A stretch of 64,000 nucleotides of DNA from assembly GCA_023053685.1 (NCBI GenBank), contig JALIGW010000001.1, positions 52,325,359-52,389,358 of the forward strand. Reading direction: 5' to 3'. This DNA is from Diadophis punctatus similis (Eukaryota; Chordata; Lepidosauria; Squamata; Dipsadidae). The translations under genes and the position numbers were made by a program. Position 1 is the first letter of the stretch, and every line of letters begins with the position of its first letter. Below, in pieces: positions 1-11,300 of the stretch. Below the pieces are notes generated by a model. It worked only from the letters and a program-made list of their open reading frames with translations. It was not told the origin of the DNA and searched no databases.

Positions 1-854
1 AATGACTTAATGGTAAACATAAGCACTATATCATTTGCAATGTGATTATCACAGTACCTATCTTAGAAAATGTGTCACCCCATGGTTCAGTGATCATGAA
101 TCCTTAGCAAGTTAGCAGTGTGGCCTCTCTTGAATTTACTTCCAACAAAGTATTACACTGATCTGAACAAAGAACTTGTAACAAATATTTTTTTCCCCTA
201 GCTAATAAAGCTTCTCTGGTATATGATACTTAATAAACTGTGGTTATCTTAACTATGTCTTCCTCAAGATACCAAATGAAGCCAAGGTGCAACTTGCTGG
301 GCCAATCTTTCAAAATATCTGTACCTAGTAAACCTTGTTCATTATCTTGAAAAGACAGATACTGGAAAGGAAGGTGAACTGCCTTAACCATAATTCTAAC
401 ATTATTGCAGAAACATACTGTAATTCTAACATTATTGCAGAAACATATAAAGAGGTAATTATTCTATTTTCCTCCTAGATTATATATTTGATGTTTTCAG
501 ACATAGCATTAAACCCCTGTTAAGAAATAGATGATTAAGCACTAGGTACTATTTACGTTAAACATGTATCTTGCCTTTTCTTTTGAAAACTCAGAGTGGC
601 TAACAAGAAGTGCAAATCAGGTTTAATAATACAAAGCCATCACAACTCTATCCCAGTAACATTTCAAACAATGAAGGGTTTTGTTAAATTATCCCTGCCC
701 ACTGAGACCTCCTTCCAAGATTCTTCCTCAGATTTTCCTCCTGGTTGTTAGTTCCCATCCTTTCCACTGTTTTCTTTTTTTTTCTTTTTTCTTTACCAAT
801 TCTGTCTTTTTTCTCAGAAGGTCTAAAAAAACCACAAGTTTTAACCTATTACAA
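1..854. other. Unannotated AT-rich DNA
   Basis: No gene or recognised repeat is seen. The only structure is a short tandem duplication: a 27-bp unit beginning taattctaac occurs at about 391-417 and again at about 420-446, almost head to tail. The stretch is probably intergenic or intronic. Confidence 0.6.
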
Positions 855-937
855 CTGTTAACTGATAAGTAATTGGTCTCACGTGCAACCTGCATCTATA
901 CTGTTAACTGATAAGTAATTGGTCTCACGTGCAACCT
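855..937. repeat. Short tandem duplication, about 38-bp unit
   Basis: A unit beginning ctgttaactgataagtaatt is present at about 855-892 and again at about 900-937 with no visible difference, separated by 7 bases. This looks like a local slippage or repair duplication rather than a transposon. Confidence 0.8.
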
Positions 938-1257
938 GTGTTCTCACCCAAGCCCCACCACGCCTTAATCTAGACACTTTGTCCAGTTGTGAATAGCATA
1001 GCTACTGCTCATAAAAACATGCATTTTAGTAAAAAAAAAAAATAAAGTTGGAAAAGTTATTACCAAGCTCTTTTGGTATTTCTTTCTCTACTATCCTACC
1101 AGGTAGGTATTGATACAGACATCTTTCTTTTTCTCTTTAATACTGAAAGTATTTGGGTGAGTGGAAAAAAATGTTGCAGTTATAAGTAATATATTTGCTT
1201 TTCCAGAGAATATCTAAGGAAGGTAGAATTAAAATAGGATTATTAGTATACATGTAT

Positions 1258-1258
<1 letters not shown>

Positions 1259-1308
<50 letters not shown>
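1259..1308. repeat. (CA)n microsatellite
   Basis: About 24 uninterrupted CA units follow a short AT-rich run. A simple dinucleotide repeat with no associated element visible. Confidence 0.95.
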
Positions 1309-1309
<1 letters not shown>

Positions 1310-1411
1310 TTTGACTTTTGCTATAATTATTATTCTATTTATTGCATTTATGACCCATGCTTTCTTTTCACATCTTCACTAGGAAAGAGCTCAGAGCTAT
1401 TAGGTTTTTAA

Positions 1412-1682
1412 TTTATTTTCCAAAGCACCTGAGGGTAGAACAAGAAGCAATGGGTGGAAACTAAACAAGGAGAGAAGCAACTTAGAACTAAGGAGAACGT
1501 TCCTGACAGAACAATTAGTCAATGGAACAGCTTGCCTCCAGAAGTTGTGAATGCTCCAACACTGGAAGTTTTTAAGAAGATGTTGGATAACCATTTGTCT
1601 GAAGTAGTGTAGGGTTTCCTGCCTAAGCAGGGGGTTGGACTAGAAGACCTCCAAGGTCCCTTCCAACTCTGTTACTATTATA
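1412..1682 (+). mobile_element. CR1 LINE 3' end, 5'-truncated
   Basis: The sequence encodes the last part of a CR1 reverse-transcriptase ORF, with a block resembling NQWNSLPPEVV near 1515-1550, and ends in the CR1 3' untranslated signature (ggttggactagaagacctcc, then ccttccaactctg). It closely resembles the copies at 40.4, 50.5 and 56.2 kb in this window. Loss of everything upstream is the usual result of incomplete target-primed reverse transcription. Confidence 0.85.
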
Positions 1683-2344
1683 CTATTAATCCACCATCCT
1701 TATCTCATTAGATGTATGAACACCAGAGAACTGCCTATGAAAATAGCTAGAAGAGAAAATGAAACAAGGAAGGAAGGAGGGGAGGGAGGGAAGGGAGCTC
1801 CTATTATCATTTGCTTTAGCAGCTATGGTTTTTCAACCTTCCAAAGGTCTCCTTTATCTGAAAAAAATCAAGCCCCCTTGGTATTAAGTGTTGTTGCTTT
1901 AGACACTAATATACATAGACATTTTCATATCAACTGTTCAAAGCAGTTTGTCAAGGAAATGAATGTTCCTGCCATTAAAGTAATAGACTTTACAGCAACA
2001 TGGACTTTGAAATACAAGTTACTATTTCTTTCAATGCCAAAGAATTGTTTTAAGTAAAAAAAAAATAGGGAAATGAAAAAAATAGACACAATGCATGGAA
2101 GGAATTTGAGACATTCTGAAGATACCTATCCTAACCTATCCTTACACTGAATAAAATAAAACTGAAAATACAATATTCCAAGTAATTATATTATATTATA
2201 ATCAATTTTTTTTTCAATGACGTGGCTGTGCATATGTCAGGTCAAAAATGATTGACCATGCCTTTCTTCTAAATCATCTCCTTTTGGGGGTGATTATTAA
2301 GGAATCAGGTACGCCATAGGAAAGCTGCCCGGAGGACAAGCTTG
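1683..2344. other. Unannotated AT-rich DNA
   Basis: No gene recognised. A 113-codon open frame at 1716-2057 begins in a purine-rich low-complexity run and shows no recognisable motif, so it is treated as chance. Confidence 0.55.
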
Positions 2345-3120
2345 GAGGACACGACCTTGTAGATGACCCTCACTCTGTCAAGGACCTTGGAGTACTCATA
2401 TCTAATGACCTAAGTGCCAGAGCCCATTGTAACAACATTGCCAAAAAGGCACAAAGAGTTGTTAACCTAATCTTGAGTAGCTTCTTCTCTGGCAATATTA
2501 CATTGCTAACCAGAGCATACAAAACATTTGCCAGACCAATTCTCGAATACAGCTCACCTGTCTGGAACCCGCACTGCATATCGGACAATAATACAATTGA
2601 GAGAGTCCAGAAATATTTCACAAGAAGAGTTCTCCACTCCTCTGCTCTCAACAGAATACCTTAATCCACCAAATTTGAAATTTTGGGCTTAGATAGCTTA
2701 GAGCTACGTTGCCTTCGATCTGATCTAAATGTAGTTCAAAAAATCATCTGCCACAATGTCCTACCTGTCAATGAATACTTCAGCTTCAACCACAACAATA
2801 CACGCGCACACAATAGATTCAAACTCAATGTAAACCGCTCGAAACTCGACTGCAGAAAATACGACTTCAGCAACAGAGTGGTCAATGCCTGGAATGCACT
2901 ACCTGACTCTGGTTTCTTCCCCAAACCCCAAAAACTTTAACCTTAGACTGTCTACAGTCGACCTCACCCAATTCCTAAGCGGTCTGTAAGGGGCATGCAT
3001 AAGCGCACCATTGTGCTTACTGTCCCTGTCTTACTGTCCTATTGTCCAAATTTACCTGTACCTACTTTGCTTTTGTTAATGTTTATACCATACCTGCTAT
3101 CTTGTACATGTTTTGACAAA
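2345..3120 (+). mobile_element. CR1-L3-like LINE 3' fragment with broken reverse transcriptase
   Basis: Translated in pieces, this gives the C-terminal part of a CR1-group LINE reverse transcriptase: a DLGVLIS block at about 2383, a RPILEYSSPVWNP block at about 2535-2575, an IERVQKYFTRR block at about 2600, and an RVVNAWNALP block near 2875. There is a stop at about 2662 between the halves, so it is a pseudogene. The 3' untranslated part runs to gacaaataaaataaat and passes straight into an (AAAT)n tail. The same 3' end recurs in reverse at 26.12-26.24 kb. I place it in the CR1-L3 lineage known from snakes by pattern; the subfamily is uncertain. Confidence 0.75.
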
Positions 3121-3125
3121 TAAAA

Positions 3126-3208
<83 letters not shown>
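3117..3208. repeat. (AAAT)n tail of the LINE
   Basis: About 22 AAAT units follow the LINE 3' end with no break. This fits expansion of the element's own 3' terminal repeat into a microsatellite. Confidence 0.9.
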
Positions 3209-3661
3209 CAATTGTTTCAAGTTCAGAAGCTTTTGTGTGAATTTCACTTTTGGCTCTTTTTTATCTTTTAAAGAAATTGAATAGCTAACACCCATTCAAG
3301 AAAAATCACAAGACTAAATAGAGAGCAAGAGTAGGTTTTTATTTCTTATCAAATGAAAACTTTATAATAAGAATGTCGAGCATGGCAGGAAAGAAAAATA
3401 ATGAAATAAGGCATAATGTAAGTAGAAACAAGTCTTGATCCCACCTACTCAGTTGATTGATTCTAAACTTTAACTTCTAAGTTAATTCCACTCCAATAAA
3501 AGAATAATGACCCTGCCCATGTTAGAACACAGCTGGGGAAGTAGTGTCATAGATACTTCACACTTTCCTCCCATATGTCCCTCCTTCCCTCTTTCTTATA
3601 CATATTTCTGAAGAGTTTTTGCTCTCCCTGCAAAATCTGCATGTAAAAATAATAAAAGTGG

Positions 3662-3689
3662 GAAACAAACAAACAAACAAACAAACAAA
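3662..3689. repeat. (AAAC)n microsatellite
   Basis: Seven AAAC units in otherwise unannotated DNA. Confidence 0.9.
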
Positions 3690-4587
3690 TAAGGGAAGGG
3701 TAACCTCAATTTGTTTTCCTGGTAGAGGTTGCTGGAGTCCCTGGCTTGGCTTACTAAGTAAGTTGATGTACACTAGTGACCTCTGCTTGGGTTGTTATCT
3801 AAGACCAGATGCTGCTACATTTCAGATTTCATATCAAAGTCAATGTGCTGTGTTTTCACACACCTTTCTTATCAGACAGCTCCACAAGTGTGAACCTGCC
3901 TTCCATGAAAATCAACCGCTCAACCAAGCTGGTGTTTTAGAAAATGGATGAGGAGTTGTCTTTTGGTGAATTACAGCATGCTGAAATGTGCATATGTATG
4001 GAACAGCAGGGAACACTTTCTAAGTAAACTTGTATATTAATGGTTTTTGATAAATTATTGGGCAGTAGGGCGGTCTGGACTTCATTGTTGTAACTGTCCT
4101 TGGGGATATTCATGGCAAAATCTCTGAAACGTCTGGTATCACAGGGATCATAACTCACATTGCATATAAAGGTGCCTTATTTTGGTACTTATATCAATGA
4201 ATATGATCAAACTCTTAGTATTGTGTTAAATTTCAAAGACTACAAAAATCAATTTAATTAGGATATTAAAAAGGTCACTGCGGTATTTTATTTCAGTAGC
4301 AAATCAGTGGAGTAATGTTAAATTGGTAGTTAGGATGCTGTTTTGGAGATAGAATTTGAACAATTTAATTTGGAAAACTTTATTCTGCCAAAATAAGTAA
4401 ATCTCTATATGCTGGCCACAGCCCAGAGATTTGGGAAATTCTACAGAAGTAGAATAAGAATGAAGTTTAGAAATGGCTTTTAATAGATTATGAGAAAATT
4501 AATGTTCACATATATCTTCACATACATCCTCTGTGCTCTTCTTTAGATCAGAATGACATGGCATGCTCCCTCAGCTCTCTTCTAAAT
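3690..4587. other. Unannotated DNA
   Basis: No gene, recognised repeat or splice-framed open frame was found in this interval. Confidence 0.5.
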
Positions 4588-4700
4588 TGGGATGCCCAAA
4601 GGTGGCACTTTTAAGACTTCAACTCCCAGAATTCCCCAGCCAGCAATTCTGGGGGTTGAAGTCCACAAGTCTTAAAGTTGTCAAAGTTGGATATCTCTGA
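4588..4700. mobile_element. Short palindromic hAT-type MITE, diverged
   Basis: Two inverted arms built around cttcaactcccagaattc and gggggttgaagtccacaag meet at a central ccagccagc. The same design occurs at 48.07, 53.20, 57.58 and 63.95 kb, where 8-bp target duplications are clear. Here the ends are too diverged to fix exactly. Confidence 0.7.
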
Positions 4701-4734
4701 TCAAAATGGTGACCTCTTACTCTCCATAGTTTGA

Positions 4735-4971
4735 TAATAGCAATAGCACTTAGACTTATATACCGCTTCATAGTGCTTTACAGTCCTCTCTAAGCGGTTT
4801 ACAGAGTTCAGCATATTGCCCCCAACAATCTGGGTCCTCATTTTACCGACCTCAGAAGGATGGAAGGCTGAGTCAACCTTGAGCCGGTGAGATTTGAACA
4901 GCTGAACTGCTGAACTAGCAGTTCAGGTTGCAGTGCTGCTTTTAACCACTGCGCCACCTCAGCTCCATAAT
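4735..4971 (-). mobile_element. Sauria-type SINE
   Basis: Read on the minus strand it starts with a tRNA-like head (box A near tggcgcagtggtt at about 4955), followed by the conserved caaggttgactcagccttcc body, the block gacccagattgttgggggca, and the 3' end ctaagtgctattgctatt. It belongs to the subfamily ending in a GCTATT-type tail, like the copy at 63.07 kb. Pol III internal promoter boxes are present but degenerate. Confidence 0.9.
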
Positions 4972-6597
4972 GTATGATGTTAAACAGTTATGATACAAGA
5001 AAAGTCATATGATAGAAGTATCTTCATTTGATAGATTAATATAGAGAATAATAACCATTTTTCAAATGCATGGCACTATCCCACTTATTTAAACAAAAGA
5101 AATCTGAACTTTCACAAATCTGGTATCAGTAGTTTAAAACCTCACAAAAATCTAATTCAAGAATGCCAAAATCTTATTCATATTAAGGTGTGGGTTTGGG
5201 AAGCTACAGGCAATTTGGCACCCTTGCCAAATTGCTGCTTGATTTCAGTCTCTCAATTCAATTATATTAGCCAAATATCAATACATACACTTGCCTAGAA
5301 AGTGTGGTATCTGTTCTACTTTCATTTAAAAGAGGGTTTAGCTTAGTTTAGTTTTTTTCTGGTGCTCTACTGAATCTTACAAAAAGTAAGAGTGGCAGTT
5401 CCACACAACATATGCCCTCTTGGTGAGCTGCAATTTGCCACCACCATCACCAGATATGCCTGGAAGGACTCAGAGACACAGGAGAGAACTCATCAGAGAC
5501 TACTTTGCTGAAGGCTTCCTCAAACCTAGACTCAAATCTGAACAGATTTTTCTCTCAACACTGGTTAAAATAGACATTAATTTCAGCAGACAACCTCAAT
5601 AAACAATCTTAAAAGAAAGTTTGTGGAATTGATGTTCGAGAAAGTTGAAATGTGTACAAAACAATTTAAGCAGATTTTGTGTTTTTTTCCCCTTTTGTTG
5701 AATTCTTGAAAGTAATTTTGGTGAGTACAAAATGCAGAGAAGTCTCCAGTATTAAAATGCTAAGTTTTATTGCCCTTCTTCCAGTGCTCTACAGTTTTAG
5801 CATTTTAGACAATCATATAATCAGAGGGGTCTTTGGTGCTCTCTGAACTTGCTTGTTTTCTTGCAGACGTTTCATTACCCTAACTAGGTAACATCATCAG
5901 TGCTAGTAAGGAGTACTGTTTGCTGTCAGTTTATAATCTTATAACATATAATCTTCTGCTGATTGAACAAAAATGCAACTGCCATTCACTCTTTTTTTGT
6001 TCTGATTCAAATTTTAAACTACAACTTGAACCTAGACTATTTAGAATCGTGTTATTTGATCTTGCTTCTCAATTGGTACAAAGTTAATTCAAAGGCTGAG
6101 ACTTGAGAAATTTCAGTATTCAAGTATTAACAGTCTGAGATACAAGCAGTCTTTGGGTAGTACATTATCACATTTCCCCCCACAATCCAAGCTCAATAGC
6201 CCAAGTTCTTCATAAACTGAAAGATAATTTAACAAAACATTAAGAATTTTAACCATTAACTCCACTGGTCTACAAAAGTTTGGGAAATTATCGACCTCCG
6301 AAATAATTTTTTTTAATTTTACATATTTTGATTAGATGAATTAGAAAACAGGTGATAAAGGTGCTGGTGGCTAAAGTTTTCAAGATATTTCACAATAAAG
6401 ATTTATACACATGTGAGTATATTTGCCTACAAGGGAGGGAGGCATCTAATGATCATGATGCCTCATAAGGTCTCGACAAAGTACGGTAGAATAATGAAAA
6501 TGGTACCACATGGAAGTGTATAAATTTATCATCACTGAGAACAGCAAGGCAGATGACTATGAAAAACATGTGGGAAATTTGCTTAGGTCCTATAAAG
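4972..6597. other. Mostly unannotated DNA
   Basis: No gene is seen. A block at about 5835-5945 (with cttgcagacgtttcattacc and aacatcatcagtgctag) resembles, from memory, an interspersed repeat common in squamates, but I cannot assign it to a class. A 60-codon open frame at 5420-5602 has no recognisable motif. Confidence 0.45.
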
Positions 6598-6786
6598 CAG
6601 TGGTCCTCAACCCCCGGTCCGTGGACTGGCACCGGGCCGCGGCATGCCAGAAACCGGTCCGTGCAAACAGGTGAAGCCCCATCCAAGGAATGCAGGCAGC
6701 AGGCAAAACCACGCCCCCTCCGGTCCATTGAAAAGCCTCCCTCCAGAGAGCCCAGTCCCTGGTGCCAAAAAGGTTGGGGGCTGCTG
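6598..6786. mobile_element. hAT MITE, 189 bp, TSD ctataaag
   Basis: Terminal inverted repeats are cagtggtcctcaacc on the left and ggttgggggctgctg on the right. The flanks are an exact 8-bp duplication, ctataaag, at 6590-6597 and 6787-6794. Eight-base duplications and CAGNGG termini are characteristic of the hAT superfamily. It is too short to encode a transposase, so it is non-autonomous. The interior is GC-rich compared with its surroundings. Confidence 0.92.
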
Positions 6787-6973
6787 CTATAAAGCACTTG
6801 GTGCAAACATGTCAGTGAAAATTCACTTCTTACACTCGCATTTAGACTATTCCCCTTAGAACTGTGGGGCAGGGAGTGATGAGCATGGGGAGAGATTCCA
6901 CCAGGATATCGTAGGTATGGAGAAAAGATACCAAAGGAAATGGAGTCCGTCCATGCTTGCCGATTACTGCTGG

Positions 6974-6975
<2 letters not shown>

Positions 6976-7042
<67 letters not shown>

Positions 7043-7046
7043 TTTG
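6976..7046. repeat. (TTTA)n, tail of the adjacent SINE
   Basis: About 18 TTTA units lie directly at the 3' end of the minus-strand Sauria SINE that follows, so this is the SINE's AAAT tail expanded into a microsatellite. Confidence 0.9.
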
Positions 7047-7285
7047 CGAGACTTACCGGTATATGCCGCCTCATAGTGCAAGCACTCTCTAAGCGGTTTA
7101 CACCATTAAACAATGTATGTTTACATTGCCCCCAACAATCTGGGTCCTCATTTTACCTACCTTGGAAGGATGGAAGGCTGAGTCAACCCTGAGCCGGTGA
7201 GATTGGAACAGCTGAACTGCTGATCACAGTCAGCTAAAGTAGCCTGCAGTACTGCACTCTAACTGCTGCGCCACCTCCCCAGGGA
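7047..7285 (-). mobile_element. Sauria-type SINE, (AAAT)-tailed subfamily
   Basis: On the minus strand: box A ggtggcgcagcagtt near 7273, the caaggttgactcagcc-like body (slightly changed), gacccagattgttgggggca, then a segment absent from the GCTATT-tailed copies (caatgtaaacatacattg) and ending in a taaat-rich tail. It matches the copy at 58.08 kb and represents a second 3'-end subfamily. Confidence 0.88.
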
Positions 7286-8104
7286 TGATCCTACTGCAGT
7301 TCACAAGAGAAAAGCCAAAAAGTGCAGTTTAGATACCGAATAAAGATGGAACCTTGTCATTTAACCTTGTCATGTTAGAATTTGTTTTTCATGCAAAAAG
7401 CATGAAAATGTTACATGAAAAACCAATAAATGAATAGAAAGTTATGTTATTGGTTTCATTAAAAAGATAAATTTATGATAGGTGTGGCACCATTCTCATA
7501 GCTATATCACACTTTGCAGAAAAGTTACGGAGCATAATTACATATCCCCCTCATAATTTTGAATTATTTTGATGCAATTTTGACCTGAAACTGTATCTTG
7601 GAAACTGGAGCCAATTAATACTCAGGACTTAATTTTCCTTTATTAGTGGTAATTAATAAAACCAATTCTGGTAAAATTAAACTACTTTAATTTCTGAGGC
7701 TTTCTCCTTGTAGACAAGTGTTCTCTTTGAAAACTTGGTTTATTACAGGAGTTTTATCTAACTAGTAAGATACTGGTATGTCTAGAATTCTGGCGTTTTT
7801 CCGTCTCTCTTCCCTTCTTCTTTAACAGATTTCCCTTCTCTGCTAGTCTCTGGGTAGAAATAATTTGACCAATCATATTCTTCCATCTGCCTTGCTACTC
7901 TGTGACACAAGAGGATTTCTGCTAATCGCTATCCAAACTCTTCAAGCAACTTTCATGAATTTTATTTGCTCATTACAATCTAGACTCTACTAGATTGTAG
8001 ATGCTACATGTTATGTGTTACTTCAGTTAATTGTCTAGATATCATTTAACATAGCATCCAATACATGGAACCAGAAATTGTAACTTACCCATAAGTGCTA
8101 TCCC
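7286..8104. other. Unannotated AT-rich DNA
   Basis: No gene or recognised repeat was identified. Confidence 0.5.
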
Positions 8105-8232
8105 ATAAGTAACCTTGAGCCAGTCACTTTCTTTTAGTCATAGGAAGCAGGCAATGGCAAACAACTTCTGAAATCTTGCCAAGAAAACTGCAGGGACTGT
8201 CCATTGGTCCAGGCAGTTGCCAAGAGGCAACA
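8105..8232 (+). mobile_element. tRNA-derived SINE 3' fragment, diverged
   Basis: The stretch from accttgagccagtcactttc through aggcaatggcaaacaacttc to gaaaactgcagggactg has the layout of the second squamate tRNA-SINE type, of which a better copy with a tRNA-like head is at 25.86 kb. The head is missing here. It runs into a CA repeat. Confidence 0.55.
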
Positions 8233-8244
8233 CTAATGTGATGG

Positions 8245-8255
8245 CACACACACGT

Positions 8256-8308
<53 letters not shown>
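8245..8308. repeat. (CA)n microsatellite
   Basis: CA units interrupted once by a gtg near the 5' side. It follows a SINE fragment and may have grown from it. Confidence 0.9.
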
Positions 8309-8310
<2 letters not shown>

Positions 8311-11300
8311 CAACATTCCAGTTATTTCTGCCTTTACCCAAAGTGTCTATTTGTTCCTGAAGGGAATTTCAACAGAGACAAATGGTTGAATAACCTCTTA
8401 TTCTTATTCTTATTCTTTTCTTAGAAATGAGGTTGGAGATAAAAATTCTAAAAGCATTTAAAAAAATCTTATTTAGCTGTTTTGTATGAAGAGAACATCT
8501 ACACTCCCAAAGCTCTTATGTAGGGCTTCACATTATCTTTGACTAATTTCCATCATCTGAACCTGAAATTTCTCTAAACAAGGGCCAAAGGTAAAGGGAT
8601 CCTTATTGTTTTAATGCAAAAACATTTTATGTGTTGTAATTCATCATAGTTCAGCACGGCACTTTGCTAGGGCATGTTCAATTAAACATATTTCATCATG
8701 ATCAAAGAAACACCCACATGACATTAAATGAGACAGGAGATGAGGAAGGATGTGAAGCTACAACAGCCATCATTATAAATGTTTATAGACATACCTGAAG
8801 TCTTATTTAAAGTTCATCCTATTAAAGGACATATTTTATGTTGTATGGTTCCTCTTAGAATATCAATCTAATAAGCACCAAATGAGGCTGAAGACAATGC
8901 TGTTATTTAAAAAATGGAGAAAAATTATTAAAATGTGATAATTATACTGACAGTTTATATGCTCAATCTAATCAGCCAGACTTCCAATTTGTCATAATGC
9001 ATACTTGCTCATACGTTATTGCTTAATTATAGTAACACTTCTATTTGGAGAGGCTGTCAATCTCATGAATGCCCATCGTTTTTCTTTATTTGCATTTAAA
9101 AGACATATTTTAATTCTGATTGAAAGCTTCTATATTATATTGAGTTAACACTAGCCATCTTACTGGTGTACTACAAACTTCTTTTGAAGACATGTATTCT
9201 ATTTCTTCAAATAGTCTTTCTACACTCAATTGTCTTCATGTAAATAAAATTGTCCAATGAAGCAAAAGTACAAAACTAATGTACATTGGAAGGATCTACT
9301 GTAGAAGTCAATTCAGGACCCGGAATGACATATAAACCTAAATAACAGACTGATTGTCTAACTCAAGATGTAAAGAATGTAGGAACTCTTAAATATCAGA
9401 TAGAAAATCTCATATTCAATACTATGCTTTTCCAAACCAGAAGAGACGATACTAGATGAACCAACTGTTATAGCTGGTCCAAATCCTCATGTGCAGAGGC
9501 ACTTTTGGGTTTGTGCTCTATCAGAAGAAAGGTATTTCTAGACTAATCAGTTGGGCAGAAAACTTATGTATGTATAAGAAGAATATACTAAGTAAGAAAG
9601 AAAGTATTATTGCCATTTCAGAACAAAAATATTTCATTTTTATACACTGCGTTGAGCCAGTATGACAGACTTCTGTCCAATGGTAGTTACAGTTCATTTT
9701 TCCATGATGGAATCAATTCATATATTCTATTTCTCATGGCATTGCCCTTTTACTATTGAGTTACATTGGGTTTCATTCTATGAATATTACACCAAAGTCC
9801 CATCCACAAAGGCCCATCTATTAGCCTAAACGTTAGGCTCATTCAGCATATGATACTTTCATAATGTTTCTAGGCCTAAAGGTTTATGCCTTCTCTTTAA
9901 TGGGAGTCATCTTAGTTCCACCAAGAGTAGAAGCTACAGCTGAAATTCATATATAAAATAGTTGGAAACTCCTTTGATACAGTATTTATGTCCTATTAAT
10001 TAATTTGACTTCATGATCATACTGGTGGTGAACCATAACTAATGTTACAGATCTGCAAAAATGAAAAGAACACCACCAAAAATATCAAGGAGTCCTAAGA
10101 TCAAGGTCATTTGCAAATGATATGGATCTTGTCTAACTACTGATGTAATTTAAATATAATTGAAGGATCTCTTTTTAGCAAGCATTAGCTCTTAATTTTA
10201 GATTTCTTTCTTCTTGAACCAAGTTATAGTCTTGCAACTAAAATGATTGGGATTTTAGTGCATTAATTCTCAGATGATATCCATTCCCACAAATAAAAAT
10301 AACTTTTTAATGAGCATCATTTACCTTTTCACTACATTATACATTTCAGCCAAATGAACAAAGTGCTATTTCTGTTGAACTATGAATGAACTCCAAAGGG
10401 TGCTTCTAAAATAATTCTCTGGCAAGTAAATCTTCTCTAAGGCTTTTTGCTAGCAGAGGACAGTACAACTTCTGACCCAGGACTCTATGCATTTTCCCCA
10501 AAGCCTTGGAGAGCTCAGTGCACCAAAAGTGAATTCAGAATGGTAATGTTTATTGCAACCACAATGGACATTATAAATGAGATGTTTATACCACCACAAT
10601 GTTATGATTCTTAGCAGTGTACCATATATAAAATATCCATGCTAAATAGAAAGCATGACTTCAATAATCAATAAAAGCAAACACAAAGAAACATAGAAGA
10701 AGCATACAACTTTCCTATGGCATTGCCTAACTAATTAAAAAACACCTCCGGGAGAATTGTTCTGGAAGATAAGCAGAGTAATGGAAAGGCTCACATTCAG
10801 GAAAAAGTTGTGTCTTAAATTTAGAAGCTATGACAGAAAAATACCTGCTTCTGGCCCCCAGTTTTCAAAGTACTGAGGGATAATGAGTCTCATAATGTTC
10901 ATATTAGACAGTTGAGTTCTAGGTAAAGTAGAAAATTCTAGGATGTCAGATGAAAGAAATCAGGAACTAGGTTGTTCAAATGAGTACAAGTTTATTTCAT
11001 GCTCTCTCTCTACAAGAATCTGAACTACTAATGGTCAAGGCAAATTGGCAGTAGATAAGAATCAACGGAATTCAAGAAGGGCTAGACTTAGATTTCTTGT
11101 GGGTGCAATGGGACTCCAAAATGATGATGCTTTTGACTCCTCTGTCAGGCTCAGCCTGGTCATCTCCTACATGGAGATATCTTAATGCTCAACCATATAG
11201 GAATTTATTACTTAAAACCAATGCTTTAAATTGCATCCAGGAATTCACAAGTAACCAAATGTAGGGCCTGTAGCACAGATGTAATATGTTCACAGTATCT

